Below the pieces are notes generated by a model, which did not search any database, was not told where the DNA came from, and worked only from the letters and a program-made list of their open reading frames with translations. A stretch of DNA of 64,000 nt. Origin: Frateuria_A sp051900535. GTDB lineage: Bacteria > Pseudomonadota > Gammaproteobacteria > Xanthomonadales > Rhodanobacteraceae. The DNA lies in NCBI RefSeq assembly GCF_051900535.1, contig NZ_JBHZGI010000001.1:682001-746000 (forward strand), written 5' to 3'. The position numbers were made by a program, and so were the translations under genes. Of this stretch, positions 16,029 to 23,106 are shown piece after piece (the first letter of the stretch is position 1; each line of letters starts with the position of its first letter).

Positions 16029-17045
16029 ATGCCGCTAACCGTCGGCGAACTCGCCAGCCGCTGTGGACTGACCGTCCGCACGCTGCACCACTACGACGCC
16101 ATCGGCCTGCTCAAGCCCTCGCTGCGCTCCGATGCCGGCTATCGCTTGTACGACCGGACCAACGTGGAACGCCTGCACCGTATCCAGGCGCTGCGCCAGC
16201 TCGGCCTGTCGCTGGCCGACATCGGAACCGTCCTGTCCGGACCCGAGCAGCCGCTGGGCGAGGTCATCGACCGCCAGATCGCCCAGTTGGACCACGAGCT
16301 CGAGCGAGCCGCCCGGCTGCGCGGACGCCTGGTCGCGCTGCGTGGGCAGCTCGCCGCCGGACAATCCCCCGACCTGGCCGAGTGGCTGGACACGCTGGAG
16401 CTGATGACCATGTACGAAAAGTATTTCTCGCCCGAGGAACTGAAAAACCTGCCGTTGCATAACGATCCGGACGTCGTGGCGCAGTGGGATGCGCTGATCG
16501 GCGAGGTCCAGGCCGCGATGGATCGAGGTGTCACGCCCGAGTCGCCGTATGCCCATGCGCTTGCATTGCAGTGGATGGAGATGGTCCAGCGCGGCACGGG
16601 CAACAACCCCGGCTTCATCACCCGCCTGAAAACCATGCAGGACAATGAGCCGGGGATGCGCGAACGCAACGGCATCACGCCGGCCCTGGAGCGATTCATC
16701 GAGCGGGCGCTGGTCGACGCACGCCTGGTGATCTTCGAGCGCTACCTGGATCCCTCGGACATGGAGCGCATGCGCACGAACTACGGCGCGGGGATGTACG
16801 AATGGCCGCCACTCATTGCGGAAGTGCGCGACGCCATCAACGAGGGCGTACCGCCGACCGATCCCCATGCCCGGGGGTTGGCGCGGCGCTGGATGGAACT
16901 TTTCCGCGCCTATGCCGGCGATGATCCGGCCACGCACGCGCGCATCCGCGAGGCCTACGCGAACGAGCCGGACCTGCGCAGCGGCAGTTCGGTGGATCCG
17001 GCGATGCTGGCCTACGTGCGCTCGGCGATAGAAGCGATGGGATAG
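16029..17045 (+). CDS. MerR family transcriptional regulator with TipAS-type effector domain
   Basis: A 338-residue regulator. The N-terminal winged helix (about 1-75: YTVGELASRCGLTVRTLHHY-like start, YRLYDRTNVERLHRIQALR) is followed by a dimerisation helix (about 80-115) and then two TipAS-like helical segments (about 135-235 and 245-335), both with the YxSPEE or DPSDMERM type start, AQWDALIGEVQ and RWMELFRA. TipAS domains bind hydrophobic or cyclic peptide antibiotics and change promoter shape. GAGGAG 7 nt upstream fixes the start. Its own dyad operator lies just upstream. Targets beyond itself are not evident; the neighbours are metabolic genes. Confidence 0.88.
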   Translation: MPLTVGELASRCGLTVRTLHHYDAIGLLKPSLRSDAGYRLYDRTNVERLHRIQALRQLGLSLADIGTVLSGPEQPLGEVIDRQIAQLDHELERAARLRGRLVALRGQLAAGQSPDLAEWLDTLELMTMYEKYFSPEELKNLPLHNDPDVVAQWDALIGEVQAAMDRGVTPESPYAHALALQWMEMVQRGTGNNPGFITRLKTMQDNEPGMRERNGITPALERFIERALVDARLVIFERYLDPSDMERMRTNYGAGMYEWPPLIAEVRDAINEGVPPTDPHARGLARRWMELFRAYAGDDPATHARIREAYANEPDLRSGSSVDPAMLAYVRSAIEAMG

Positions 17046-17134
17046 CGCGAGCCAACCTTCCCCCCTGCGCAGGGATGGAAGGCCTCTTGGGTGCCAAGGG
17101 CCTGCGCAGTTCATCCATGCACTGTCGCAAGAGT

Positions 17135-17257
17135 GGCCCCTCACCCCAACCCTCTCCCCGAAGGGGAGAGGGAGCCGGCCCTGGGGCGACCTGGCAGATG
17201 CTACGGTTCGCCGATTCGCTCCCTCTCCCTCCGGGGAGAGGGCTGGGGTGAGGGGCC
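17135..17257. repeat. Long inverted repeat (family B, CCTCTCCCC type) in the gap after the MerR gene
   Basis: The arms at 17135-17159 and 17233-17257 are 25 bp each and complementary except for one mismatch; inside them lie smaller CTCTCCCC/GGGGAGAG hairpins near 17152-17170 and 17221-17241. Together with the mdh terminator this fills most of the 295-bp gap between MerR and mdh; no gene was seen there. Similar shorter hairpins occur at 732, 13719, 19727 and 53300. Confidence 0.75.
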
Positions 17258-17289
17258 AAGGCTTGCGGGGAACCCGGGTTGAAGCCCGC

Positions 17290-17320
17290 AAAAAAAGGGC
17301 GGCTCCAAGGCCGCCCTTTT
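17290..17320 (-). terminator. Rho-independent terminator of mdh
   Basis: GGGCGGC (17297-17303) pairs with GCCGCCC (17310-17316). On the minus strand it is followed by seven T residues (A-run at 17290-17296), 20 bp downstream of the mdh stop codon. Four T on the plus strand give weak use from the other side. Confidence 0.88.
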
Positions 17321-17340
17321 CCGCGCCACCAAAGGTGCTC

Positions 17341-18327
17341 TTACTTCTTGGCAAACAGGTGCTCGACGCCGCCACGCTCCTCGCGCAGCTCCTTGTCGGT
17401 CGCGTCCATGCGGGCGCGCGAGAAATCGCCGATCTCCAGACCCTGCACGATGGCGTACTTGCCATCCTTCACGGTCACCGGATAGCCGTAGATCACGCCC
17501 GGCGCGATGCCGTACGAGCCGTCCGACGGAATGCCCATCGAGACCCAGTCGCCCTCTTCCGTACCCAGCGCCCACGAGCGCATGTGGTCGATCGCGGCCG
17601 AAGCGGCCGAGGCGGCCGACGAAGCACCGCGGGCCTTGATGATGGCCGCGCCGCGCTGCTGCACGGTCGGGATGAAGTCGCTTTCGTACCAGGCCTGGTC
17701 GACCAGCGACAGCGCCGGCTTGCCGTCCACGGTGGCGTGGTGGATGTCCGGATACTGGGTGGAGCTGTGGTTGCCCCAGATGGTCATCTTCTTGATGTCG
17801 GTCGAGTGCTTGCCGGTCTTCTCCGCCAGCTGCGACAGAGCGCGGTTGTGGTCCAGGCGCACCATCGCGGTGAAGCACTTCGGATCCAGGTCCGGCGCGT
17901 TCTGCTGGGCGATCAGCGCGTTGGTGTTGGCGGGGTTGCCGACCACCAGCACCTTCACGTCGCGCTTGGCGTGGTCATTCAGCGCCTTGCCCTGCGGGCC
18001 GAAGATGGCGCCATTGGCTTCGAGCAGATCCTTGCGTTCCATGCCCGGGCCGCGCGGACGGGCGCCGACCAGCAGCGCGTAGTCGACGTCCTTGAAGGCG
18101 ACGTTGAGGTCGTCGGTGGCGACCACGCCGGCGAGCGTCGGGAACGCGCAATCGTTGAGCTCCATCACCACGCCCTGCAGCGCGGGCAGCGCCGGGGTGA
18201 TTTCCAGCAGGTGCAGGATGACCGGCTGGTCCTTGCCCAGCATGTCGCCGGCGGCGATGCGGAACAGCAGCGCGTAGCCGATCTGGCCAGCGGCGCCGGT
18301 GACGGCAACTCGGACGGGGGCTTTCAT
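17341..18327 (-). CDS. mdh: Malate dehydrogenase
   Basis: A 328-residue NAD-dependent malate dehydrogenase of the TCA cycle, of the cytosolic-type (MalDH) form seen in many beta- and gammaproteobacteria. The Rossmann motif VTGAAGQIGYALLFRIAAG opens the protein; MVRLDHNRALSQLA and the catalytic histidine in IWGNHSSTQYPD follow, as do the substrate-binding arginines in GARPRGPGMERKDLL. The frame has an in-frame ATG 7 codons upstream; MKAPVRVAVTG at 18327 is the usual start. Terminated by its own hairpin. The aminotransferase gene is upstream on the same strand, 63 bp away. Confidence 0.95.
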   Translation of the reverse strand: MKAPVRVAVTGAAGQIGYALLFRIAAGDMLGKDQPVILHLLEITPALPALQGVVMELNDCAFPTLAGVVATDDLNVAFKDVDYALLVGARPRGPGMERKDLLEANGAIFGPQGKALNDHAKRDVKVLVVGNPANTNALIAQQNAPDLDPKCFTAMVRLDHNRALSQLAEKTGKHSTDIKKMTIWGNHSSTQYPDIHHATVDGKPALSLVDQAWYESDFIPTVQQRGAAIIKARGASSAASAASAAIDHMRSWALGTEEGDWVSMGIPSDGSYGIAPGVIYGYPVTVKDGKYAIVQGLEIGDFSRARMDATDKELREERGGVEHLFAKK

Positions 18328-18390
18328 CACTTCACTCCTAAAGTTCAAGAGGTGGACGTGCGGCCCACCAAGGCAGGTAAACGAAAAGGT

Positions 18391-19590
18391 TCAGGCCAGT
18401 TCGGCGAAGAATTCCTGGATGCGCTTCAAGCCCGGCTCCAGCTGCGCCGTCGGGCAGGTATAGGAAATGCGCAGCGAACGCGGTTCACCGAAGGCGGAGC
18501 CGGGCACGCAGGCGACACCCTTCGCTTCGAGCAACGCCGCGCAGACGTCCACGTCGCTGTTGATGGGCGTGCCGTTGTGCGACTTGCCGAAGGCGACGGA
18601 GATGTCCGGGAAGGCGTAGAACGCACCCTGCGGGCGCGGGCAGATCACGCCGGGGATCGCGCGCAGCGCGGCAACCACGACGTCGCGCTTGGCGGCGAAC
18701 TCGGCGCACTTGGCCTGCGGCACGTCCTGCGGTCCACTGAAGGCGGCCACCGCGGCGGCGGTGATCACTTCCGGCACGCTGGTGATGTGGTTGGAGTTGA
18801 GCGTGGTGACCGCCTTGGCCACCGGCTCGGGGCCCGCGAGCATGCCCACGCGCCAGCCCGGCATGCCGTAGGTCTTGGACACCGAGTCCACGAACACCAG
18901 CCGCTCGCGCAGCTCGGGCCGGGCGAACACGAAGTTGTGGTAGCCGATACCGTCGAACACCATCGAGTTGTAGATGTCGTCGGTGACAATCCAGGTGTCC
19001 GGATAGCGCACGAGCACGTCGGCCAGTGCGGCGATTTCCTCGGCCGTGTAGACCATGCCGGTCGGGTTGGACGGGTTGTTGAAGAGAAACACCTTCGGCT
19101 TGCGCTTCAGGGCTTCTTCGAGCTGCGCCGGCGCGAGCTTGTAGTTCTGCGTCGACGGGCACGGCAGCACGTTCATCTTCGCGCCGACGATGTCGGCGAT
19201 GTCGCGGTAGGTGGTCCAGTACGGCGCGGCGAAGCAGATTTCGTCGCCCTCGTCCAGCAGCGCCTCGGCCAGGTTGTAGAGCACCTGTTTGGCGCCGATG
19301 CCGATCGAGAGGTTCATGCGGCCGTAACCGGAGAAACCCAGCGCCTCAATGTGCTTGAGGAAGGCATCCAGCAGCGGCTCGGCGCCGCGATTGCTGCCGT
19401 ACTGGCCCGAGTCGTGGCTGAGCGACTCGCGCGCCGCGGCGTAGACGTGCTCGCCGGGCAGGAAATTGGGCACGCCTATGGAAAAGCTGATGATGTCCCT
19501 GCCCTGCGCCTTCAACTGCTTCGCCTTTTCGGCGATGACCATGATCGCGCTGGGTTTGGCGCGACCGACACGCTGGGCGAGCTGGGGCAT
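18391..19590 (-). CDS. Class I/II pyridoxal phosphate aminotransferase (aspartate type)
   Basis: A 399-residue aminotransferase. Family marks are the LSIGIGAKQVLYNLAEAL segment, NNPSNPTGMVY that holds the substrate-binding asparagine, the DDIYNSMVF aspartate that contacts the PLP nitrogen, the Schiff-base lysine in DSVSKTYGMPGWRVGMLAG and the C-terminal arginine in RSLRISYTCP. It most resembles the bacterial subgroup I-gamma aspartate aminotransferases. It probably interconverts aspartate and oxaloacetate, which would suit its position next to malate dehydrogenase, but tyrosine, alanine or prephenate specificity cannot be ruled out from sequence. Confidence 0.88.
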   Translation of the reverse strand: MPQLAQRVGRAKPSAIMVIAEKAKQLKAQGRDIISFSIGVPNFLPGEHVYAAARESLSHDSGQYGSNRGAEPLLDAFLKHIEALGFSGYGRMNLSIGIGAKQVLYNLAEALLDEGDEICFAAPYWTTYRDIADIVGAKMNVLPCPSTQNYKLAPAQLEEALKRKPKVFLFNNPSNPTGMVYTAEEIAALADVLVRYPDTWIVTDDIYNSMVFDGIGYHNFVFARPELRERLVFVDSVSKTYGMPGWRVGMLAGPEPVAKAVTTLNSNHITSVPEVITAAAVAAFSGPQDVPQAKCAEFAAKRDVVVAALRAIPGVICPRPQGAFYAFPDISVAFGKSHNGTPINSDVDVCAALLEAKGVACVPGSAFGEPRSLRISYTCPTAQLEPGLKRIQEFFAELA

Positions 19591-19726
19591 GGCTTCCTCG
19601 GGGGGTGTGGGTGAGGTAACCGGCGGATTTTAGCACGCGACTCGAAGCCGCTCGGCGCGAGCGGTAGGCCGGAACCCCCCGGTGCGTGGCGGCCGCGCTC
19701 CGACCGCCCCATCCGCCCTGCGGGCG

Positions 19727-19751
19727 CCTTCCCCCGCCGGGCGGGGGAAGG
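19727..19751. repeat. GC-rich hairpin between the cyclophilin and aminotransferase genes
   Basis: CCTTCCCCCGC (19727-19737) pairs with GCGGGGGAAGG (19741-19751), an 11-bp stem with a 3-base loop, 10 bp past the cyclophilin stop. It belongs to the family B type hairpins and may act as a terminator despite lacking a T-run. Confidence 0.5.
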
Positions 19752-19761
19752 GCCGGTTTGC

Positions 19762-20271
19762 TCAACCGCGCTGGTCGAGCTTCTCGTTCCATTCCCTGAT
19801 GCGGTCGGCCTGCGCGGCCATCAGCGCATCGACGTCGCCCTCGACGGCCACACGCTCGATGGTGTCGCCCTGACGGATCGCGTTGACGACCTTCTGGTCG
19901 TCACCGCCGACCACTTCGCCGAACACGCTGTGCTTGCCGTCCAGCCACGGGGTCGGGCCGTGGGTGATGAAGAACTGGCTGCCGTTGGTGCGCGGGCCGG
20001 CGTTGGCCATGGACAGCACGCCCGGCTTGTCATGGCGCAGCGAGGAGTGGAACTCGTCCTCGAACTTGTAGCCCGGGCCGCCGGTGCCGGTGCCCAGCGG
20101 GCAACCGCCCTGGATCATGAAGTCGTTGATGACGCGGTGGAACGACAGCCCGTCGTAATAGCCGCGGCGGGCCAGGTTGACGAAATTGGCGACGGTCACC
20201 GGCGCCTTGTCCTCGTGCAGGCGCAGGTGGATCGGGCCGCGGTTGGTCTCGAACGTGACGTTGATGGTCAT
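19762..20271 (-). CDS. Peptidyl-prolyl cis-trans isomerase, cyclophilin type (cytoplasmic)
   Basis: A 169-residue single-domain cyclophilin that speeds proline isomerisation during protein folding. The catalytic pattern is present: FHRVINDFMIQGG (active-site arginine), ANAGPRTNGSQFFIT and the TPWLDGKHSVFGEV loop (tryptophan site). No signal peptide, so it resembles E. coli PpiB rather than the periplasmic PpiA. The ATG at 20271 gives the family start MTINVTFETNRG; an upstream in-frame ATG at 20307 adds 12 residues without similarity. Confidence 0.94.
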   Translation of the reverse strand: MTINVTFETNRGPIHLRLHEDKAPVTVANFVNLARRGYYDGLSFHRVINDFMIQGGCPLGTGTGGPGYKFEDEFHSSLRHDKPGVLSMANAGPRTNGSQFFITHGPTPWLDGKHSVFGEVVGGDDQKVVNAIRQGDTIERVAVEGDVDALMAAQADRIREWNEKLDQRG

Positions 20272-20347
20272 GGCAATCCCTTGGGACGTGGGCGAAAAGG
20301 CCGGCAAGGATAGCGCAGCAGCCGGCCGTCGCCCGTGAACCGTCTGA

Positions 20348-22033
20348 TCAGTGCACCGCCGGCGCCTCGGCGCTGCCCGCGGTGGCAGGCGCCCTTGCGG
20401 GTGCGTTCTGCAGCAGCTGGTGCAGCTTGAGGTAGACCGCGTTGGTCCAGCCGAAACCGATCACGTTGGTGGTGTAGCCGGCGGTGATCTTTACGTCCGC
20501 GTTGCCCAGCGCCATGTTGTATTTCTCGCGGATCGTGCCGTCGTGGGCGAAGCCGGTTTCCACGGTGGCCATGAACTTGTGCGCCAGGCGCTGCGCATCG
20601 TCATGGAAGCCGTAGGCGTCCAGGCCCGAGACCGCCAGCCAATTGGTGGGCGCCCAGCCGAACGGCTCGTCCCACTGCGCGCCGCTGCTCAGGTTGTCCA
20701 TCGACAGGCCGCCCTTGCGCTCGAACACGGCCAGGTGCTTGTCCAGCGAGGCAGCCTGTTCCCTGGAGGCAAGCCCCGCCCACAACGGCCAGTACGTGGT
20801 GACATAGGGCTGATCCGAGGATTTGCGGTGGACGACGTCGTAGTCCATGAACATGCCGCGCTGCTCGTTCCACAGGTACTTGCCCATGGCGGCCTTGCGG
20901 CGCGCCGCGGCATCGGCCCACTGCTGCGCCTCGGCCACCTTGCCCAGTTGCAGGGCAAGGTCGTGCAGGTCGCGCTCGTAGCGATAGAGCAGGCTGTTCA
21001 GGCCCACGCCCGCGTAGTGGTGAGTGGTGCCGCCGTAGGGACCGAAGTGGAAGTTGGTGTCGAAGCCGGACTCGCGCATCGCGCGATCACCCAGGTAATA
21101 GTCGGCGCTCAGCCGATAGCCCTGGGCCCACGCGCCGGCGCAGACGGTCGACGCCTGCAGGTCGCAACTGCTGGATTTCAGTTTCGCCGTTTCAGCCGAG
21201 TCCGGATGCTCGGACGCCTTCACCAGATAGCCGGGATCCTGCTTGGGGTGGGCCAGCACCCAATTGATCACGCCCTGGTAGTACTCGCTGCCGTGCATCT
21301 CCGGCACCGGCCCGGCGCCCAGGTCGAAGTAGCGCGCCAGGCCCGTGTCGCCCGCGCGATGCTCCGGCCGCGTCCAGATGTGGTAGTTGGCAACCACCAG
21401 CGGATACGCGCGGGCCAGCCAGGCGTGGCGTTCGGCCTCATCCTTGAAGGCGCCGGGCGCGGCCAATACGTCCGAGACCATCCGGCTCAGGAACGGCGGC
21501 TGCGAGCGCGTCAGGTAGTAGGTGCGGTTGGCGTTGAGCACGCCGCCGTAGTGCTCGACCTCGAACAGCATGTTGTCGGTCATGTCGCGCGCCAGGTCAT
21601 CGCGGTGGTCGGCGAGCAGGCCTAACTGGATGAAGTAGCTGTCCCAGCCGTACATCTCGTTGAACTGGCCACCCGGAACCACGTACGGCCTGGGCAGGTA
21701 GAGCAGGCCTTCGGCCGGAAGCTTCGATGGCATCAGCTCGCCCAGCCGTTCGATGCGCCGGGGCAGCGTGCGCACCTCGACCTTGCAGCGCCGGGCGATG
21801 TCGTCGATCCCCGCGGGCTTGTCCAGGTCCGCCGGCAGGTAGAGCACGGGGCGCGCGTCCATCTTCGGATCGTGCAGCGCGGAGCAGTCATCGAGCGAGC
21901 GGGTGAGCGTGTCCCAGGCCTTGTGGATGTAGGCCTGTGTCTTCGCAGGGTCGGGAGTGGCGGCACTCGCCACGGTGGAAAGGACGAGCGCCGTGGCGCC
22001 GAGCAGGGAAACGATCCGCGGACGGGTCTTCAT
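20348..22033 (-). CDS. treA: Periplasmic alpha,alpha-trehalase (GH37)
   Basis: A 561-residue glycoside hydrolase that splits trehalose into two glucose. The signal peptide (about 1-24, ending VASAATP) places it in the periplasm. Both GH37 signatures are present: PGGQFNEMYGWDSYF near residue 120 and QWDEPFGWAPTNW near 465; the glycine-rich GPYGGTTHHYAG loop region is also seen. The C-terminus adds a short Ala/Pro-rich tail. It is the last gene of the carbohydrate operon; its ATG overlaps the upstream esterase stop by 4 bp (22030-22033), so translation is probably coupled. Trehalose may be the end product of, or a parallel substrate to, the upstream GH65 enzymes. Confidence 0.94.
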   Translation of the reverse strand: MKTRPRIVSLLGATALVLSTVASAATPDPAKTQAYIHKAWDTLTRSLDDCSALHDPKMDARPVLYLPADLDKPAGIDDIARRCKVEVRTLPRRIERLGELMPSKLPAEGLLYLPRPYVVPGGQFNEMYGWDSYFIQLGLLADHRDDLARDMTDNMLFEVEHYGGVLNANRTYYLTRSQPPFLSRMVSDVLAAPGAFKDEAERHAWLARAYPLVVANYHIWTRPEHRAGDTGLARYFDLGAGPVPEMHGSEYYQGVINWVLAHPKQDPGYLVKASEHPDSAETAKLKSSSCDLQASTVCAGAWAQGYRLSADYYLGDRAMRESGFDTNFHFGPYGGTTHHYAGVGLNSLLYRYERDLHDLALQLGKVAEAQQWADAAARRKAAMGKYLWNEQRGMFMDYDVVHRKSSDQPYVTTYWPLWAGLASREQAASLDKHLAVFERKGGLSMDNLSSGAQWDEPFGWAPTNWLAVSGLDAYGFHDDAQRLAHKFMATVETGFAHDGTIREKYNMALGNADVKITAGYTTNVIGFGWTNAVYLKLHQLLQNAPARAPATAGSAEAPAVH

Positions 22034-23106
22034 GGATGGGCTTCCTCTTGCGGTGGGGCGAGGTGGCGCTCGAAGAACGCCACGATAGTGCGGTAGGCCT
22101 GCCGCGACTCGGGCAGTTCGGGGTCGGAGAAGAACGAATGCCACATGCCTTCCCACACGTGCAGCTCGGCCTCGACGCCGGCCTCGGTCAGTAGCGTCTG
22201 GCTGTGCACCACCGAGCTCATCGCCATGTCGCGCGTGCCGGTGATCAGCAGGGTCGGCGGGAAATGTTTGAGCAATTCGGGCGAGAGGCCCGGTTGCACC
22301 CTGGGGTCGCTGGCGTCGATGCCGTGGAAATACGGCAACGTAGCGAGGTCCAGCGGCTCCGCCGGCACGCCCTGCCCGTTGAGCAACGGCCCGACGTAGG
22401 CCGAGTCGCCGGCGATGGTTACCAGCGAGCCGCAGAAGGTGCCGATCGCGCCGGGCACGGGCACCTTGTCGGCGATGAAGCGGGCCACCGCCTCGCCGGT
22501 CAGGATGCCGCCGGCCGAGCAGCCGTAGATGCCGATCTCGCTTGGCCGATGGGTTTGGAGCAGCTTGCGGTAGACGGCCTCGACGTCTTCGCTGGCGGCG
22601 GGGAAGGTGTGCTCGGGCCCCTGCCGGTAATCCAGCGTGATGACCTCGATCCGGCCCAGGCTGGCGACCGGAATCGCTTCGACGAGGCCGCCACTGCCGG
22701 CGCCCCAAAGGAAAGCGCCACCGTGCAGGTTGACCAGCACGCGATGACGATTGGCCGCGCTGACGCCTTGTTCGGGCAGCACCACGTCGGCGCCGACGCC
22801 GGCGATGGTTTCGTGCCGGACGGTGACCGGATAGAGCTTGCGCATGCGCGCGGCGCGGTCGCTGTTGAGGCGATCGTAGAAGCGCCGGCTCCGCTCGATC
22901 GGCGCGCTGAGAGGCGGCGACTGAGCACCCGCCGCCAGCATCCCGGGGAAGAACGCGCGCGCCGGCGGCGAAGCGAACTGCGAATACGGGATCGCCACCG
23001 AAGCGGCGGTCACCGTGCCGTCGGGCCTTACCCCGGCCTGCTCATCGGCCCCGGCCGCGACCGCGAACAGGCAAGCCATAACCGTGAACAAGGCGCGGGC
23101 ATTCAT
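22030..23106 (-). CDS. Secreted alpha/beta hydrolase (HSL/carboxylesterase family)
   Basis: A 358-residue hydrolase with a signal peptide (about 1-19). The oxyanion-hole motif HGGAFLWG (about residue 128) and the nucleophile elbow GCSAGG (about 194, G-x-S-x-G) are those of the hormone-sensitive lipase type; the acid and histidine are probably in TGTRDMAMS and WEGMWHSFF. It would cut esters, perhaps acyl groups on sugars, in the periplasm. It lies between GH65 and trehalase genes with 4-bp overlaps on both sides, so it belongs to the sugar operon; a de-esterification step before sugar hydrolysis is inferred. Substrate is unknown. Confidence 0.85.
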   Translation of the reverse strand: MNARALFTVMACLFAVAAGADEQAGVRPDGTVTAASVAIPYSQFASPPARAFFPGMLAAGAQSPPLSAPIERSRRFYDRLNSDRAARMRKLYPVTVRHETIAGVGADVVLPEQGVSAANRHRVLVNLHGGAFLWGAGSGGLVEAIPVASLGRIEVITLDYRQGPEHTFPAASEDVEAVYRKLLQTHRPSEIGIYGCSAGGILTGEAVARFIADKVPVPGAIGTFCGSLVTIAGDSAYVGPLLNGQGVPAEPLDLATLPYFHGIDASDPRVQPGLSPELLKHFPPTLLITGTRDMAMSSVVHSQTLLTEAGVEAELHVWEGMWHSFFSDPELPESRQAYRTIVAFFERHLAPPQEEAHP

